Shown: positions 25,190 through 33,841, counted from the stretch's first letter. The stretch is 64,000 nt of DNA from Micromonospora_G sp040676775 (GCF_040676775.1 NZ_JBFAPP010000022.1:1-64000); one strand, 5' to 3'. Translations and numbers: made by a program. Notes: generated by a model not told the origin, from the sequence alone.

Positions 25190-27457
25190 TCAGCCCTTTT
25201 CCAGGTACTCCGCGCGTTCCTCGTCCACCAGGGCGGCCACCGAGGCGGCGAGCGCCGGATGACCGGCAAGCTCCGGGTCCTCGTCGACCAGCGTGATCGC
25301 CTCGGCCCGCGCATCCCGGATCAGGTCGGTGTCGCGCAGCAGCGAGAGCAGCCGCAGGTGGGAACGGCGACCGGACTGGGTGGCGCCGAGCACGTCACCC
25401 TCGCGGCGCTGCTCCAGGTCCAGTTCCGCCAGCCGGAAGCCGTCCGAGGTGGAGGCGACCGCGTCCAGCCGCTCACGGGCCGGCGTACCCTCCAGGGCCT
25501 CGGAAACCAGCAGGCAGAGCCCGGCGGCCGAACCCCGGCCCACCCGGCCGCGGAGCTGGTGCAACTGGGAGACGCCGAACCGGTCGGCGTCGAGCACGAC
25601 CATCACGGTGGCGTTCGGTACGTCCACACCCACCTCGACCACCGTCGTGGCGACCAGCACGTCCAGGTCCCCGGCTGCGAAGGAGCGCATCACCGCGTCC
25701 TTCTCGTCCGCCGGCAGCCGGCCGTGCAGCACCCCGATCCGCAGCCCGTGCAATGGCCCCTCGGCCAGCAGCGGCGCCACCTCGGTCACCGCCAGCGGAG
25801 GGCGCTTCGCGGACTCGTCCGCCGGTGCCTCCTCGGCCGACGCCGGGCCGTCGCCGATACGCGGGCAGACCACGTACGCCTGGTGTCCGGCGTTGACCTC
25901 CTCACGCAGGCGGCGCCAGGCCCGGTCCAGGAACGCCGGCTTCTCCGAGGCCGGAACCACGTGCGAGGCGATCGGCGAACGCCCGCGCGGCAACTGGGCC
26001 AGGGTGGAGATCTCCAGGTCGCCGTAGACGGTCATCGCGACCGTGCGGGGGATCGGGGTCGCGGTCATCACCAGCACGTGCGGCGGCTGCTCGGCCTTGG
26101 CCCGCAACGCGTCGCGCTGCTCGACCCCGAACCGGTGCTGCTCGTCGACCACCACCAGCCCCAGGTCGGCGAAGTCGACCCCCTCGTACAGCAGGGCGTG
26201 GGTGCCCAGCACGATGCCGGCGCGGCCGGCGGCGACCTCTTCCAGCGCGGCACGCCGGGCCGCCGCGCCGAGCGACCCGGTGACCAGCGCGACCCGCGTC
26301 CCGGCCGGGTCGCCGTCCAGCTCACCGGCACGGCCGAGCGGTCCGAGCAGGTCGAGCATGCCCCGGTAGTGCTGGGCGGCGAGCACCTCGGTCGGCGCCA
26401 GCAGCGCCGCCTGTCCCCCGTCGTCGACCACCTGGAGCATGGCCCGCAGCGCGCAGACGGTCTTGCCCGAGCCGACCTCGCCCTGCAACAACCGGTGCAT
26501 CGGGTGCGCGGTGGCGAGGTCGGTGGCGATCTCCTCGCCGACGGCCCGCTGACCCTCGGTCAGTTCGTAGGGCAGGCGCGCGTCGAAGGCGGCGAGCAGG
26601 CCGGCGTCGCGGGGTGGCCGGGGTCGCGCCGGCCACGCCGCCGCGCGGTGCTTGCGCTGCACCAACGTCAGCTGTACGGCGAACGCCTCGTCCCACTTGA
26701 GCCGGTGCCGGGCCCGGTACAGGTCCTCCTTGGTCGCCGGCCGGTGGATCTCCCGCAGGGCGGAGCCGAGCCCGACCAGGTTGCGGCTGGCCCGCATGGT
26801 CGCCGGCAGCGGATCCTCCGGCATGGTCACCGTGTCCAGCACCACCCGGACACAGCGGGCGATCACCCAGGTCGGCACCGCCGCCGCGGCCGGGTACACC
26901 GGGATCAGCGCACCGGCGAACTCCTCGACCTCCTCGGCGGCTGCCACCTCACCGTCGGCCACGCCCTCGCCGAGCAGGACGTACTCGGGGCCGTTGAGCT
27001 GCCGCTTGCCGCGGAACTCGGTGACCTTCCCGGCGAACAGCCCCCACCGGCCGGCACGCAGCTCCCGCTCCCGCCAGGCCTGGTTGCCGAAGAAGGTCAG
27101 GGTCAGGGTGCCGCCGGAGGAGTCGCCGACGATCACCTCCAGCAGGTTGCCGCGCCGCTGCCGCATCGGTCGGACCGTGGTGCGCTGCACCTGGCCGAGC
27201 ACGGTGACCTGCTCGCCGATCTCCAGCGACCGGATGTCGGTGTGCTCGCCGCGCTCGTCGTACCGGCGGGGGAAGTGGTAGAGCAGGTCACCGACCGTGT
27301 GCAGGTCGAGGTGACTGGCGAGCGCCTTGGCCGTCTTGTCACCGAGCGGCGTCTTGAGCGGCGTGTCGGGCGTCAGCTTCAGCGGCGTGTCAGGCGCCGC
27401 CTTTGACGGTGTGTCAGGCGTCAACGGCTCGGTCATGCCTTCTCTCCGCTCGGTCAT
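25190..27457 (-). CDS. recG: ATP-dependent DNA helicase RecG
   Basis: This 755-residue superfamily 2 helicase reverses stalled replication forks and migrates Holliday junctions. It has the N-terminal wedge (OB-fold) region (about 60-190), Walker A GEVGSGKT, the DEQH box (VVVDEQHRFG), MTATPIPRT (motif III), and the C-terminal motifs TTVVEVGVDVPNA and HQLRGRVGRG. Motif insertion EEAPADESAKRPP lies between motifs IV and V. The first 40 residues contain three copies of a TPDTPxK sequence not typical of RecG. ATG 27457 overlaps the preceding stop (ATGA); ATG 27436, with GAGAAGG before it, is an equal alternative. Confidence 0.97.
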   Translation of the reverse strand: MTERREGMTEPLTPDTPSKAAPDTPLKLTPDTPLKTPLGDKTAKALASHLDLHTVGDLLYHFPRRYDERGEHTDIRSLEIGEQVTVLGQVQRTTVRPMRQRRGNLLEVIVGDSSGGTLTLTFFGNQAWRERELRAGRWGLFAGKVTEFRGKRQLNGPEYVLLGEGVADGEVAAAEEVEEFAGALIPVYPAAAAVPTWVIARCVRVVLDTVTMPEDPLPATMRASRNLVGLGSALREIHRPATKEDLYRARHRLKWDEAFAVQLTLVQRKHRAAAWPARPRPPRDAGLLAAFDARLPYELTEGQRAVGEEIATDLATAHPMHRLLQGEVGSGKTVCALRAMLQVVDDGGQAALLAPTEVLAAQHYRGMLDLLGPLGRAGELDGDPAGTRVALVTGSLGAAARRAALEEVAAGRAGIVLGTHALLYEGVDFADLGLVVVDEQHRFGVEQRDALRAKAEQPPHVLVMTATPIPRTVAMTVYGDLEISTLAQLPRGRSPIASHVVPASEKPAFLDRAWRRLREEVNAGHQAYVVCPRIGDGPASAEEAPADESAKRPPLAVTEVAPLLAEGPLHGLRIGVLHGRLPADEKDAVMRSFAAGDLDVLVATTVVEVGVDVPNATVMVVLDADRFGVSQLHQLRGRVGRGSAAGLCLLVSEALEGTPARERLDAVASTSDGFRLAELDLEQRREGDVLGATQSGRRSHLRLLSLLRDTDLIRDARAEAITLVDEDPELAGHPALAASVAALVDEERAEYLEKG

Positions 27458-29136
27458 TCGATCCCCACCAGCAGCGGGTAGAACGGCTGCCCGCCGGGAT
27501 AATCGTGCACCTCCACGAACGGCCAGCGGCGCGATACGTGTGCTCGTACGGAGTCGGCGAGTCCGGCCGGCGCGTCGGCACCGAGCAGCAGGGTGACCAG
27601 TTCGCCGCCGCCACCGAGCATCCGGTCGAGCAGCCCGGCGCAGGTCGGCACCAGTTCGCTGCCGATCAGGTGCACCTCGCCCTCGACCAGCGCCAGTACG
27701 TCACCGGGCTGGCACCGGCCGGCCACCGTCAGCGCCTCCCGGGTGGCGTAACAGACCTCGCCGTACCGGCACGCCCCGGCCGCCTCGGCCATCGCGATGA
27801 CGTCGTCCTCGAACCGGCGCCCCGGGTCGCGTACGGCGAGCGCCGCCAGTGCCTGCACAGGTGAACGGGTCGGCACCACGCTCACCCTGACCCCGTGGCC
27901 GTACGCCTCCTTGGCGGCGGCGTTCGCCACCGCCTGGGTGTTCGGGTCGTTGGGCAGCACCACCACCTTGGCTGCCCCGGTGGACCGGATCGCGCTCAGC
28001 AAGTCCAGGGTCGACGGGTTGCCCCGGACCACGGTGGCGCCCTCGGCGGTGAGGAGTTCGGCCAGCCCCGCACCGTGCGCCACCACCACCGCAGCCCGGC
28101 CCTGCGGGCGGGACGGCTCGGCCACGGCCGCTTCCCCGACCGGCACACCGCTGCCCTGGTCGGCGAAGCGCACGACCGTGATGTGGTACGGCCGGCCGGC
28201 GGCGACCCCCGCCTCCACGGTCGCGCCGACGTCGTTGACGTGTACGTGCACGTTCCAGGTGGTCACCGCACCGGGTGCGGCGTCGTCGCCGACCACCACC
28301 AGCGAGTCACCGAGCCCGGCGAGCACGGCCCGCATCCGCTCCACCGCGGCCGGCTCGGCGTCGAGCAGGAACTGCACCTCGTAGGCGTACGTCTCGGCGC
28401 CGGTTTCGCGGACGGCGGTGACCGGCGGGGCCGGCACGGGCGGCGGCGGGGTGGGCGCGGCTCGGCTCGGGGCCGCACCGGTGACCACCTCGACCAGCGC
28501 GTCGAGCAGCAGACAGAGGCCGCGCCCACCGGCGTCGACCACCCCGGCGCGGGCCAACGCCGGCAACTGCTCGGGGGTACGCGCCAACGCGTCCGCGGCA
28601 GCGTCCGCCGCGGCCCGCGTCACCTCGCCCAGGTCGTCGCTGTCGAGGCGTACCGCCGCCTGCGCCGCTGCCGCCGCGACCGTCAGCACGGTCCCCTCGA
28701 CCGGCACCGCCACCGCCGCGTACGCCGCCGTGCTGGCCGTCCCGAGCGCGCGTGCCAGGTCCCGTCCGCGTACCGCCGTCGAGGTGGCGAGGGCGTCGGC
28801 CAGGCCGCGCAGGATCTGCGAGACGATCACGCCGGAGTTGCCCCTCGCGCCGAGCAGCGCCCCCCGTGCCATCAACCGCAGCACCCGCCCGTGCGGGCTC
28901 TGCGGGACCGGCCCGGTGTTCTGCTCGCCCGTCTGCGTGGCCTCGGGTGAGTTGTCCAGGTCGAGCGCCAGCGCCTGCTGTGCCGAGGTGAGGGTGAGCA
29001 CCAGATTCGTGCCGGTGTCACCGTCGGGCACCGGGTAGACGTTCAGCTCGTCGATCTCCGCCTGGTGCCGTTTGAGTGCCGCCAGCCCGCCCGCGCACCA
29101 CCGCCGGACAGCGGCGGCGTCGAGGGTGTCCAGCAC
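27454..29136 (-). CDS. DhaL/FakA-like kinase (YloV family)
   Basis: This 560-residue protein has an N-terminal DhaL (Dak2) domain with the nucleotide/Mg site NVYPVPDGDTGTNL (residues 32-45) and GARGNSGVIVSQIL, and C-terminal domains of the YloV/FakA kind (VVAHGAGLAELL, VVVLPNDPN, FEDDVIAMAEAAG). In Firmicutes FakA phosphorylates fatty acids held by FakB; actinobacterial members are next to recG and rpmB as here, and their substrate is not settled. GTG 29136 was chosen since the DhaL domain begins at once; the longer frame to 29364 runs through the rpmB promoter region. Coupled to recG by ATGA. Confidence 0.92.
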   Translation of the reverse strand: MLDTLDAAAVRRWCAGGLAALKRHQAEIDELNVYPVPDGDTGTNLVLTLTSAQQALALDLDNSPEATQTGEQNTGPVPQSPHGRVLRLMARGALLGARGNSGVIVSQILRGLADALATSTAVRGRDLARALGTASTAAYAAVAVPVEGTVLTVAAAAAQAAVRLDSDDLGEVTRAAADAAADALARTPEQLPALARAGVVDAGGRGLCLLLDALVEVVTGAAPSRAAPTPPPPVPAPPVTAVRETGAETYAYEVQFLLDAEPAAVERMRAVLAGLGDSLVVVGDDAAPGAVTTWNVHVHVNDVGATVEAGVAAGRPYHITVVRFADQGSGVPVGEAAVAEPSRPQGRAAVVVAHGAGLAELLTAEGATVVRGNPSTLDLLSAIRSTGAAKVVVLPNDPNTQAVANAAAKEAYGHGVRVSVVPTRSPVQALAALAVRDPGRRFEDDVIAMAEAAGACRYGEVCYATREALTVAGRCQPGDVLALVEGEVHLIGSELVPTCAGLLDRMLGGGGELVTLLLGADAPAGLADSVRAHVSRRWPFVEVHDYPGGQPFYPLLVGIE

Positions 29137-29230
29137 GGCGTGAAGCCTACTGGTGGCCCCCGACGCCCGCCCGTCGCCGCGACGGCCGCCCGAGTAAGGG
29201 CCGCTTGTTATCGTTTGTCGCCCGGTACGA

Positions 29231-29267
29231 GCCCCTTCCTGACGCCCGGAACGGGCCCTTCCTGACG
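29231..29267. repeat. Two CCCTTCCTGACG repeats in the DAK-rpmB spacer
   Basis: CCCTTCCTGACG occurs at 29233-29244 and 29256-29267, and AGTAAGGGCCGCTTGTTATC just upstream looks like a decayed inverted relative. GGGCCCTTC-type palindromes are frequent in spacers of Micromonosporaceae as I recall, so these may be worn copies of such an element. Confidence 0.4.
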
Positions 29268-29317
29268 GCTCGACGAGCGGGTGGGTGGAGCCGATTCGCC
29301 GGCCGAGCAGGGCATCG

Positions 29318-29337
29318 GGTAACCTGACGAGGTTGCC
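29318..29337 (+). promoter_or_regulatory. Candidate rpmB promoter with inverted repeat
   Basis: GGTAACCT-gacg-AGGTTGCC is an inverted repeat with one mismatch, and contains TAACCT (29320-29325), a good -10 element. Transcription would start near 29332, giving a 58-base leader before the rpmB GTG. No strong -35 is seen. Confidence 0.4.
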
Positions 29338-29389
29338 CGGACAGCACCCTGCCGGCAACTTCATGAACGATCAATCCCAGGAGTATCCC

Positions 29390-29581
29390 GTGGCTAGCGT
29401 GTGCGACGTCTGTGGCAAGGGGCCGGGCTTCGGCCACAACGTTTCCCACTCGCACCGGCGGACCAACCGCCGCTGGAACCCGAACATCCAGACCGTGCGC
29501 ACCCCGGCCGGTGGCGGCAACACCCGCAAGATGCAGGTCTGCACCTCCTGCATCAAGGCCGGCAAGGTCGTCCGCGCCTGA
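29390..29581 (+). CDS. rpmB: 50S ribosomal protein L28
   Basis: This 63-residue large-subunit protein reads VASVCDVCGKGPGFGHNVSH with NRRWNPNIQTVR, the diagnostic L28 segments. It has two CxxC pairs (Cys5/Cys8 and CTSC), the zinc-binding form. GTG 29390 has CAGGAG at the right distance; the in-frame upstream start at 29285 overlaps the promoter. It is divergent from the DAK-recG operon and ends at a terminator. Confidence 0.97.
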   Translation: MASVCDVCGKGPGFGHNVSHSHRRTNRRWNPNIQTVRTPAGGGNTRKMQVCTSCIKAGKVVRA

Positions 29582-29633
29582 CGCGTTCGCCGCGTCCCCC
29601 CGGTCCGGCACCCCACCGAACCACCCAAGCATC

Positions 29634-29663
29634 AGCCGTCGGGTCCCCCAGGACCCGACGGCT
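29634..29663 (+). terminator. Terminator after rpmB
   Basis: A 12-bp perfect stem AGCCGTCGGGTC / GACCCGACGGCT with a 6-base CCCCAG loop lies 52 bases after rpmB. The trailing sequence ACTTGCG has only a weak T content. Confidence 0.75.
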
Positions 29664-29703
29664 ACTTGCGTACCCCTCCCACATCCCTCCCCCATGCGAC
29701 GAA

Positions 29704-29767
29704 GCCCCTCTTGTGGAGAATGAGGGGCTTCATCCGCCGGAATGACCACTCATTCTCTACAGGAGTG
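29704..29767. repeat. Dispersed palindromic repeat, copy A
   Basis: This 64-bp element has arms GAGAATGAG (29716-29724) and CTCATTCTC (29749-29757), extended outward to TTGTGGAGAATGAG and CTCATTCTCTACAGGAG with one G-T pair. The inverted sequence of 50795-50858 aligns along its whole length. A second internal hairpin, GAAGCCCCTC/GAGGGGCTTC at 29701-29731, can form instead. It lies between rpmB and a convergent acetyltransferase gene, so it may double as a terminator. Confidence 0.75.
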
Positions 29768-29799
29768 GCGGCCTCTGCAGGAGTGGCTCGCGGGAGGGG

Positions 29800-30267
29800 T
29801 CAGAGGGGGCGGGCGAAGGAGAGGGTGCCGGGTTCGTTGCGGTAGTAGCCGAAGTTCTCGATCTGGACGTAACCGCAGGCCTGGTACATCGCGATCGCCT
29901 CGGGCTGCTGGTCGCCGCACTCCAGGATGAGCCGCTTGCGCCCGTACTCGCGGGCGGAGCGCTCCACCGCGGTCAGCACCGCGCGGGCCACCCCCCGACC
30001 CCGAGCCGCCGGGGTGGTGTACATCCGCTTCAGCTCGGCCGTGTCGCCCGCGTCGCCGTGGCTGCGCCAGCCGGCGCAGCCGACCGGCTCCCCACCCCGG
30101 TACGCGACCAGGAACGCCCCGGACGGCGCCTCGAACTCGGCCGGCTCGACCGGTGTGTCGTCACCGCTGCCGCCGTACCGCTTGCCCAGGTCGGCCAGGG
30201 CGTCGGCCACGAGTTGCTGGGCAACCAGCGAGTCGTAGCGCACCACGCGGATCTCGATCTCACTCAC
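29800..30267 (-). CDS. GNAT-family N-acetyltransferase
   Basis: This 155-residue protein has the GNAT fold: TAELKRMYTTPAARGRGVARAVL carries the acetyl-CoA-binding R-x-x-G-x-G/A motif (ARGRGVA, about residues 88-94), and LILECGDQQPEAIAMYQACGY is motif B ending in the characteristic YQxxGY. It would transfer an acetyl group to an amine; the acceptor is unknown. GTG start. It occupies the position where uracil-DNA glycosylase lies next to thiL in mycobacteria. Confidence 0.92.
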   Translation of the reverse strand: MSEIEIRVVRYDSLVAQQLVADALADLGKRYGGSGDDTPVEPAEFEAPSGAFLVAYRGGEPVGCAGWRSHGDAGDTAELKRMYTTPAARGRGVARAVLTAVERSAREYGRKRLILECGDQQPEAIAMYQACGYVQIENFGYYRNEPGTLSFARPL

Positions 30268-30360
30268 CCGTAAAGGGTACGGCCGCAGCCGTCCCTTACT
30301 GATCCGGATCCCGGTCGCGAAGATCTCACCGGAGAACGGTTATCCACCGGACCTCGCCGG

Positions 30361-31299
30361 TTACCGGAAGTGGTCCCAGCCGGCCGGACCCTTGTACGCC
30401 TTCCCGTCGACGGTCAGCCCGCTCCCGTCGACCACTCGCCCGATCACCCGCCAGTCGTCCGGCAGCGCCAGGTGCGCCGGGAAGGTGGCGGCCAGGGCGT
30501 GGTCGTCCCCACCCCCGAGCACCCAGGCGTACGGGTCGACACCGAGGGCGTGCGCCGCGTCCCGCATCTGCGCGGGAACCTCGAAGGCAGCGGTGCGCAG
30601 GTCGATGCCGACCTCGCTGGCCGTGGCCACGTGCCCGAGGTCGGCGAGCAGCCCGTCCGACACGTCGATCATCGAGGTGGCGCCGAGCCGGGCGGCCTGC
30701 GGTCCGGCCCGGTACGGCACCTCCGGCCGCCGGTACGCCTCCACCAGCAGTTTCGGCGTACGGAATCCGCGCGAGAGCACGGTGTAGCCGGCTGCGGCGT
30801 ACCCGATCCGGCCGGCGAGGGCGACCACGTCGCCGGGCCGGGCGCCGCTGCGCACGACGGGCGCCCGGCCGCCCAGGTCACCGAGGGCGGTGACGGCGAT
30901 GGTGAGCGTCGGGCTCGACGACATGTCGCCGCCGACCACACTCGCCCCGACCAGCGCCGCCTCCGCGCCGAGCCCGTCCGCGAGTTCCTCGGCCCAGCGC
31001 ACCTCCAGGTCCGGCGGGATGCAGAGCGCGACCAGCAGCGCGGTCGGCAGGGCGCCCATGGCGGCGATGTCGGCGAGGTTCGCGGCGGCGGCCCGGTGCC
31101 CGACATCGACCGCCGAGGACCAGTCCCGCCGGAAGTGTCGCCCTTCGACCAGTACGTCCGTCGAGGCGGCGACCCGCCCGTCCGGTGCGGCCACCACGGC
31201 GGCGTCGTCCCCCGGCCCCAGCAGCACCGACGGTCCGCTGCCCAGCCGGGCGGTGACCCGGGCGATCAGACCGAACTCACCAGCTTTGGCCACGCTCAC
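30361..31299 (-). CDS. thiL: Thiamine-monophosphate kinase
   Basis: This 312-residue ATP-dependent kinase forms thiamine diphosphate, the active cofactor. Motifs are LGPGDDAAVV (about 26-35), STDVLVEGRHFRRDW, NLADIAAMGA, VGGDMSSSP and MIDVSDGLLADLGH, which form the PurM-like active site. GTG 31299 was chosen because the family begins shortly before GEFGLIARV; the frame extends to 31395 without support. Divergent from the small Lrp-type gene with a 168-base gap. Confidence 0.96.
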   Translation of the reverse strand: MSVAKAGEFGLIARVTARLGSGPSVLLGPGDDAAVVAAPDGRVAASTDVLVEGRHFRRDWSSAVDVGHRAAAANLADIAAMGALPTALLVALCIPPDLEVRWAEELADGLGAEAALVGASVVGGDMSSSPTLTIAVTALGDLGGRAPVVRSGARPGDVVALAGRIGYAAAGYTVLSRGFRTPKLLVEAYRRPEVPYRAGPQAARLGATSMIDVSDGLLADLGHVATASEVGIDLRTAAFEVPAQMRDAAHALGVDPYAWVLGGGDDHALAATFPAHLALPDDWRVIGRVVDGSGLTVDGKAYKGPAGWDHFR

Positions 31300-31467
31300 G
31301 CGCCGACCCCGGCATCGCACGTCGGGCGGTGTCCCGTCACACGACACCAACCGATCCGCTCGCTCCGCACGCTCACTTGCGCCTCCCTTGACCACCGGTG
31401 GGGATCCGACCCACTCCGTACGGTATTTTCACGGTCGAGCCGCTCGGCGGCGGACGGAGGTCGGGTC

Positions 31468-31701
31468 GTGGTCCAGGCGTACATCCTCATCCAGACCGAG
31501 GTCGGAAGGGCGCGTGACGTGGCCGCGCAGATCACGGATATCTCCGGCGTGGTCCGGGTCGATGCCGTGACCGGGCCGTACGACGTGGTCGTTCTCACCG
31601 AGGCGCACACGGTCGACGAGTTGGGCAAGATGATCGTCAGCAAGGTCCAGTTGGTGCCCGGCATCACCCGTACCCTGACCTGCTCGGTGGTGCGGCTCTA
31701 G
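31468..31701 (+). CDS. Stand-alone Lrp/AsnC ligand-binding (RAM) domain protein
   Basis: This 77-residue protein is only the effector-binding half of an Lrp/AsnC regulator: VVQAYILIQTEVGRARDVAA, then VVRVDAVTGPYDVVVLTEA and IVSKVQLVPGITRTLTCSVV. There is no DNA-binding domain. Such proteins form oligomers that bind amino acids or other small ligands; the partner is unknown. GGAGG lies 7 bases before the GTG at 31468. Its TAG stop abuts the ATG of the next gene with no gap. The thiL-linked position is conserved in actinobacteria. Confidence 0.9.
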   Translation: MVQAYILIQTEVGRARDVAAQITDISGVVRVDAVTGPYDVVVLTEAHTVDELGKMIVSKVQLVPGITRTLTCSVVRL

Positions 31702-32403
31702 ATGGCAGCGCCCGTTCCCGTACCAACCGAACCGAACGAACCGAACGGATCCGACGTGGCAGACGGATCCGACGTGGCAGACGGATCCGGAGTGGCAGAC
31801 GACGGCCGCGCGGCGGTCGGGCCCGTGGGGCCGGACCGCTCGGGGCGGCAGGCGGCGATCTGGGCGACCGTGGTCGCGCTGCCGCTGACCGTGCTCGTGG
31901 CGCTGTTCGCCTTCGGGCGGCTGGCACCCGACTCCGATGCTGCCGCCAATCCGACCCCGTCGGCCACCTCGTCCACCCCGCGGGTGCAGTCCACCGCACC
32001 GGTCCCGGTGGCCGCGGTGCCGCTCGGCGAACGGGCGGCCACGGTCTGCCGGGCCCTGCTCAGCCGGCTTCCGGCGAGCCTGGGCGAGCTGGCCCAGCGG
32101 CCGGTCACCGCCGGCCCGGAGCAGAACGCCGCGTACGGCGACCCCGCGGTCACCGTGGCCTGCGGCACCCCGCTCCCCTCGTTCCCACCGACCGACCAGG
32201 TCTGGGTGGTGAACTCGGTCTGCTGGCACGCGCAGCAGCAGACGGACGCCACGGTGTTCGTCACCGTGGACCGCGAGGTGCCGGTGCAGGTCACCGTGCC
32301 CCGCGGTTACGACCCGCCGCTGCAGTGGATCGCACCGGTCGCCGAGCCGGTGGTCGCCGCCGTCCCGTCCGCCGAGACGAAACCGACCGGCTGCACCTCC
32401 TGA
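31702..32403 (+). CDS. DUF3515 membrane-anchored protein
   Basis: This 233-residue protein has a repetitive N-terminus (GSDVADGSDVADGSGVAD, residues 16-33), one membrane helix (about 50-72), and an extracytoplasmic DUF3515 domain with two pairs of cysteines (VCRALL, VACGTPLP, SVCWHA and the C-terminal CTS). Members of this family lie next to ddl in actinobacteria, hinting at a cell-envelope role that is not established. Starts immediately after the Lrp-type stop, so it depends on coupling. Convergent with ddl. Confidence 0.85.
   Translation: MAAPVPVPTEPNEPNGSDVADGSDVADGSGVADDGRAAVGPVGPDRSGRQAAIWATVVALPLTVLVALFAFGRLAPDSDAAANPTPSATSSTPRVQSTAPVPVAAVPLGERAATVCRALLSRLPASLGELAQRPVTAGPEQNAAYGDPAVTVACGTPLPSFPPTDQVWVVNSVCWHAQQQTDATVFVTVDREVPVQVTVPRGYDPPLQWIAPVAEPVVAAVPSAETKPTGCTS
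31746..31799 (+). repeat. 18-bp coding tandem repeat, three copies
   Basis: The unit CGGATCCGACGTGGCAGA occurs at 31746, 31764 and, with two changes, 31782. It encodes the repeated hexapeptide GSDVAD in the cytoplasmic N-terminus of the DUF3515 protein. The unit keeps the frame. Confidence 0.95.
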
Positions 32404-32425
32404 GCCGCCCCCGCCACCCACACGG

Positions 32426-33526
32426 TCAGCGCAGGCCGGTGCCGCGGCGCAGCGCGGTACGGATCAACCGGTCGACCAGCTTCGGGTACTCCAACCCGGC
32501 CGCCGCCCACATCTGCGGGAACATCGAGGTCGAGGTGAAGCCCGGCATCGTGTTGATCTCGTTGAGGTAGATGTCCAGGTCGGGCGTGACGAAGAAGTCG
32601 ACCCGGGCGAGGCCGGCGCAGTCCAGTGCGGTGAAGGTTCGGCAGGCGTACTCCTGGACCTGGCGGGTGACCCGGTCGGGCAGCCCGGCGGGGATGTCGT
32701 ACTCGCAGGCGTCGCCGAGGTACTTGGCCTCGAAGTCGTAGAACTCGCGGTCGTTGGCCACCCGTACCTCGGCCAGCAGGGATGCCTCGGGGCCGCCCCC
32801 GGCTTCGCCCTCCAGCACCCCGCACTCGATCTCCCGGCCGACGATCGCCGCCTCTACCAGCACCTTCACGTCGATCTGGCGGGCGGTGACGATCGCCGCA
32901 TCGAGGTCTGCCCAGTCCGAGACCTTGGTGATGCCGTACGACGATCCGGCCCGGGAGGGCTTGACAAAAACCGGCAGGCCGAGCCGTTCCTTGTCCTCCT
33001 CGGTGAGCGTCATCCCGCTGCGCAGCACCACGTACGGGCCGGTGGGGATGCCCTCGGCCACGGCGAGCTTCTTGGTGAACTCCTTGTCCATGGCGGCGGC
33101 CGAGGCGAAGACACCCGATCCGACGTACGGGATGCCGGCCATCTCCAGCAGGCCCTGGATGGTGCCGTCCTCGCCGTACGCGCCGTGCAGGGCGGGGAAG
33201 ACCAGGTCGATGTCGGCCAGCGCGGCGGGACCGTCGGTGGGGTCGAGCACCATCAGGCCGCTGCCGGTCGGGTCGGCCGGCAGCACGACGGCGGTTCCGG
33301 CGCTCGCGGTGATCTCAGGAAGATTACGGTCAGTAATGACCAATTGCTGTGGGTCACCACTGGTCAGCACCCATTCTCCGGCTTTGGTGATCCCCACGGG
33401 CACCACCTCGTATTCGTCCGGATCCAAGGCGTTGATGATGCTTCCGGCGCTCACGCAGGAGATCGCATGCTCCGTGCTACGACCGCCGAAGACGACTGCG
33501 ACGCGGGTCTTCCGTGGGCTTGTCAC
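32426..33526 (-). CDS. ddl: D-alanine--D-alanine ligase
   Basis: This 366-residue ATP-grasp enzyme joins two D-Ala for peptidoglycan precursors. It shows VAVVFGGRSTEHAISCVSAGSI at the N-terminus (Glu of the HE motif), HGAYGEDGTIQGLLEMAGIPYVGSGV, the KPSRAGSSYGI ATP-grasp loop, and the metal/phosphate site NEINTMPGFTSTSMFP. The GST/SM composition is that of D-Ala-D-Ala, not D-Ala-D-Lac, ligases. GTG start. Convergent with the DUF3515 gene, 22 bases apart. Confidence 0.97.
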   Translation of the reverse strand: MTSPRKTRVAVVFGGRSTEHAISCVSAGSIINALDPDEYEVVPVGITKAGEWVLTSGDPQQLVITDRNLPEITASAGTAVVLPADPTGSGLMVLDPTDGPAALADIDLVFPALHGAYGEDGTIQGLLEMAGIPYVGSGVFASAAAMDKEFTKKLAVAEGIPTGPYVVLRSGMTLTEEDKERLGLPVFVKPSRAGSSYGITKVSDWADLDAAIVTARQIDVKVLVEAAIVGREIECGVLEGEAGGGPEASLLAEVRVANDREFYDFEAKYLGDACEYDIPAGLPDRVTRQVQEYACRTFTALDCAGLARVDFFVTPDLDIYLNEINTMPGFTSTSMFPQMWAAAGLEYPKLVDRLIRTALRRGTGLR

Positions 33527-33841
33527 GCGGGTGACCCTACTCTGCGTGGCCGCCGCGCGGGTCGATAGGCCGGGAGTTCGATCAAGGCCCCAGGCTCACC
33601 CGGAGCGATGGTATGGGGCGGTCCGCAAACCTCTGCCGTACGGGCACGCGAAGCGCGATTGCGCGGAGTCGCGGTCACGGCCGTAAAGCGCGGTTGCGCG
33701 GAGTCGCGGTCACGGTCGCGACGTGCGGTTCCGCGGACCCGCCCCGGGGCTCTCGGCCAGGCGGGCACCAGCCGGTGCCCCGGGGCGGCGCGGGCCAGGG
33801 TCACGGTGGTCGGGGACCTCGACCACCGGGAACCCCGGCAT
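33527..33841. other. Noncoding spacer with a 35-bp tandem repeat
   Basis: This 315-base gap has no convincing gene. At 33651-33719 the unit AAGCGCGATTGCGCGGAGTC plus GCGGTCACGGCCG is repeated once with a period of 35 bases and two changes, and a third worn part (GTGCGGTTCCGCGGA) follows. The ddl promoter must lie at its left end. Long frames across it on both strands have atypical composition and no ribosome site. Confidence 0.6.

Noticed and set aside
25166..27406. 746-codon plus-strand frame opposite recG
   Set aside because: Shadow of recG; it begins inside the terminator region and shows no domain pattern.
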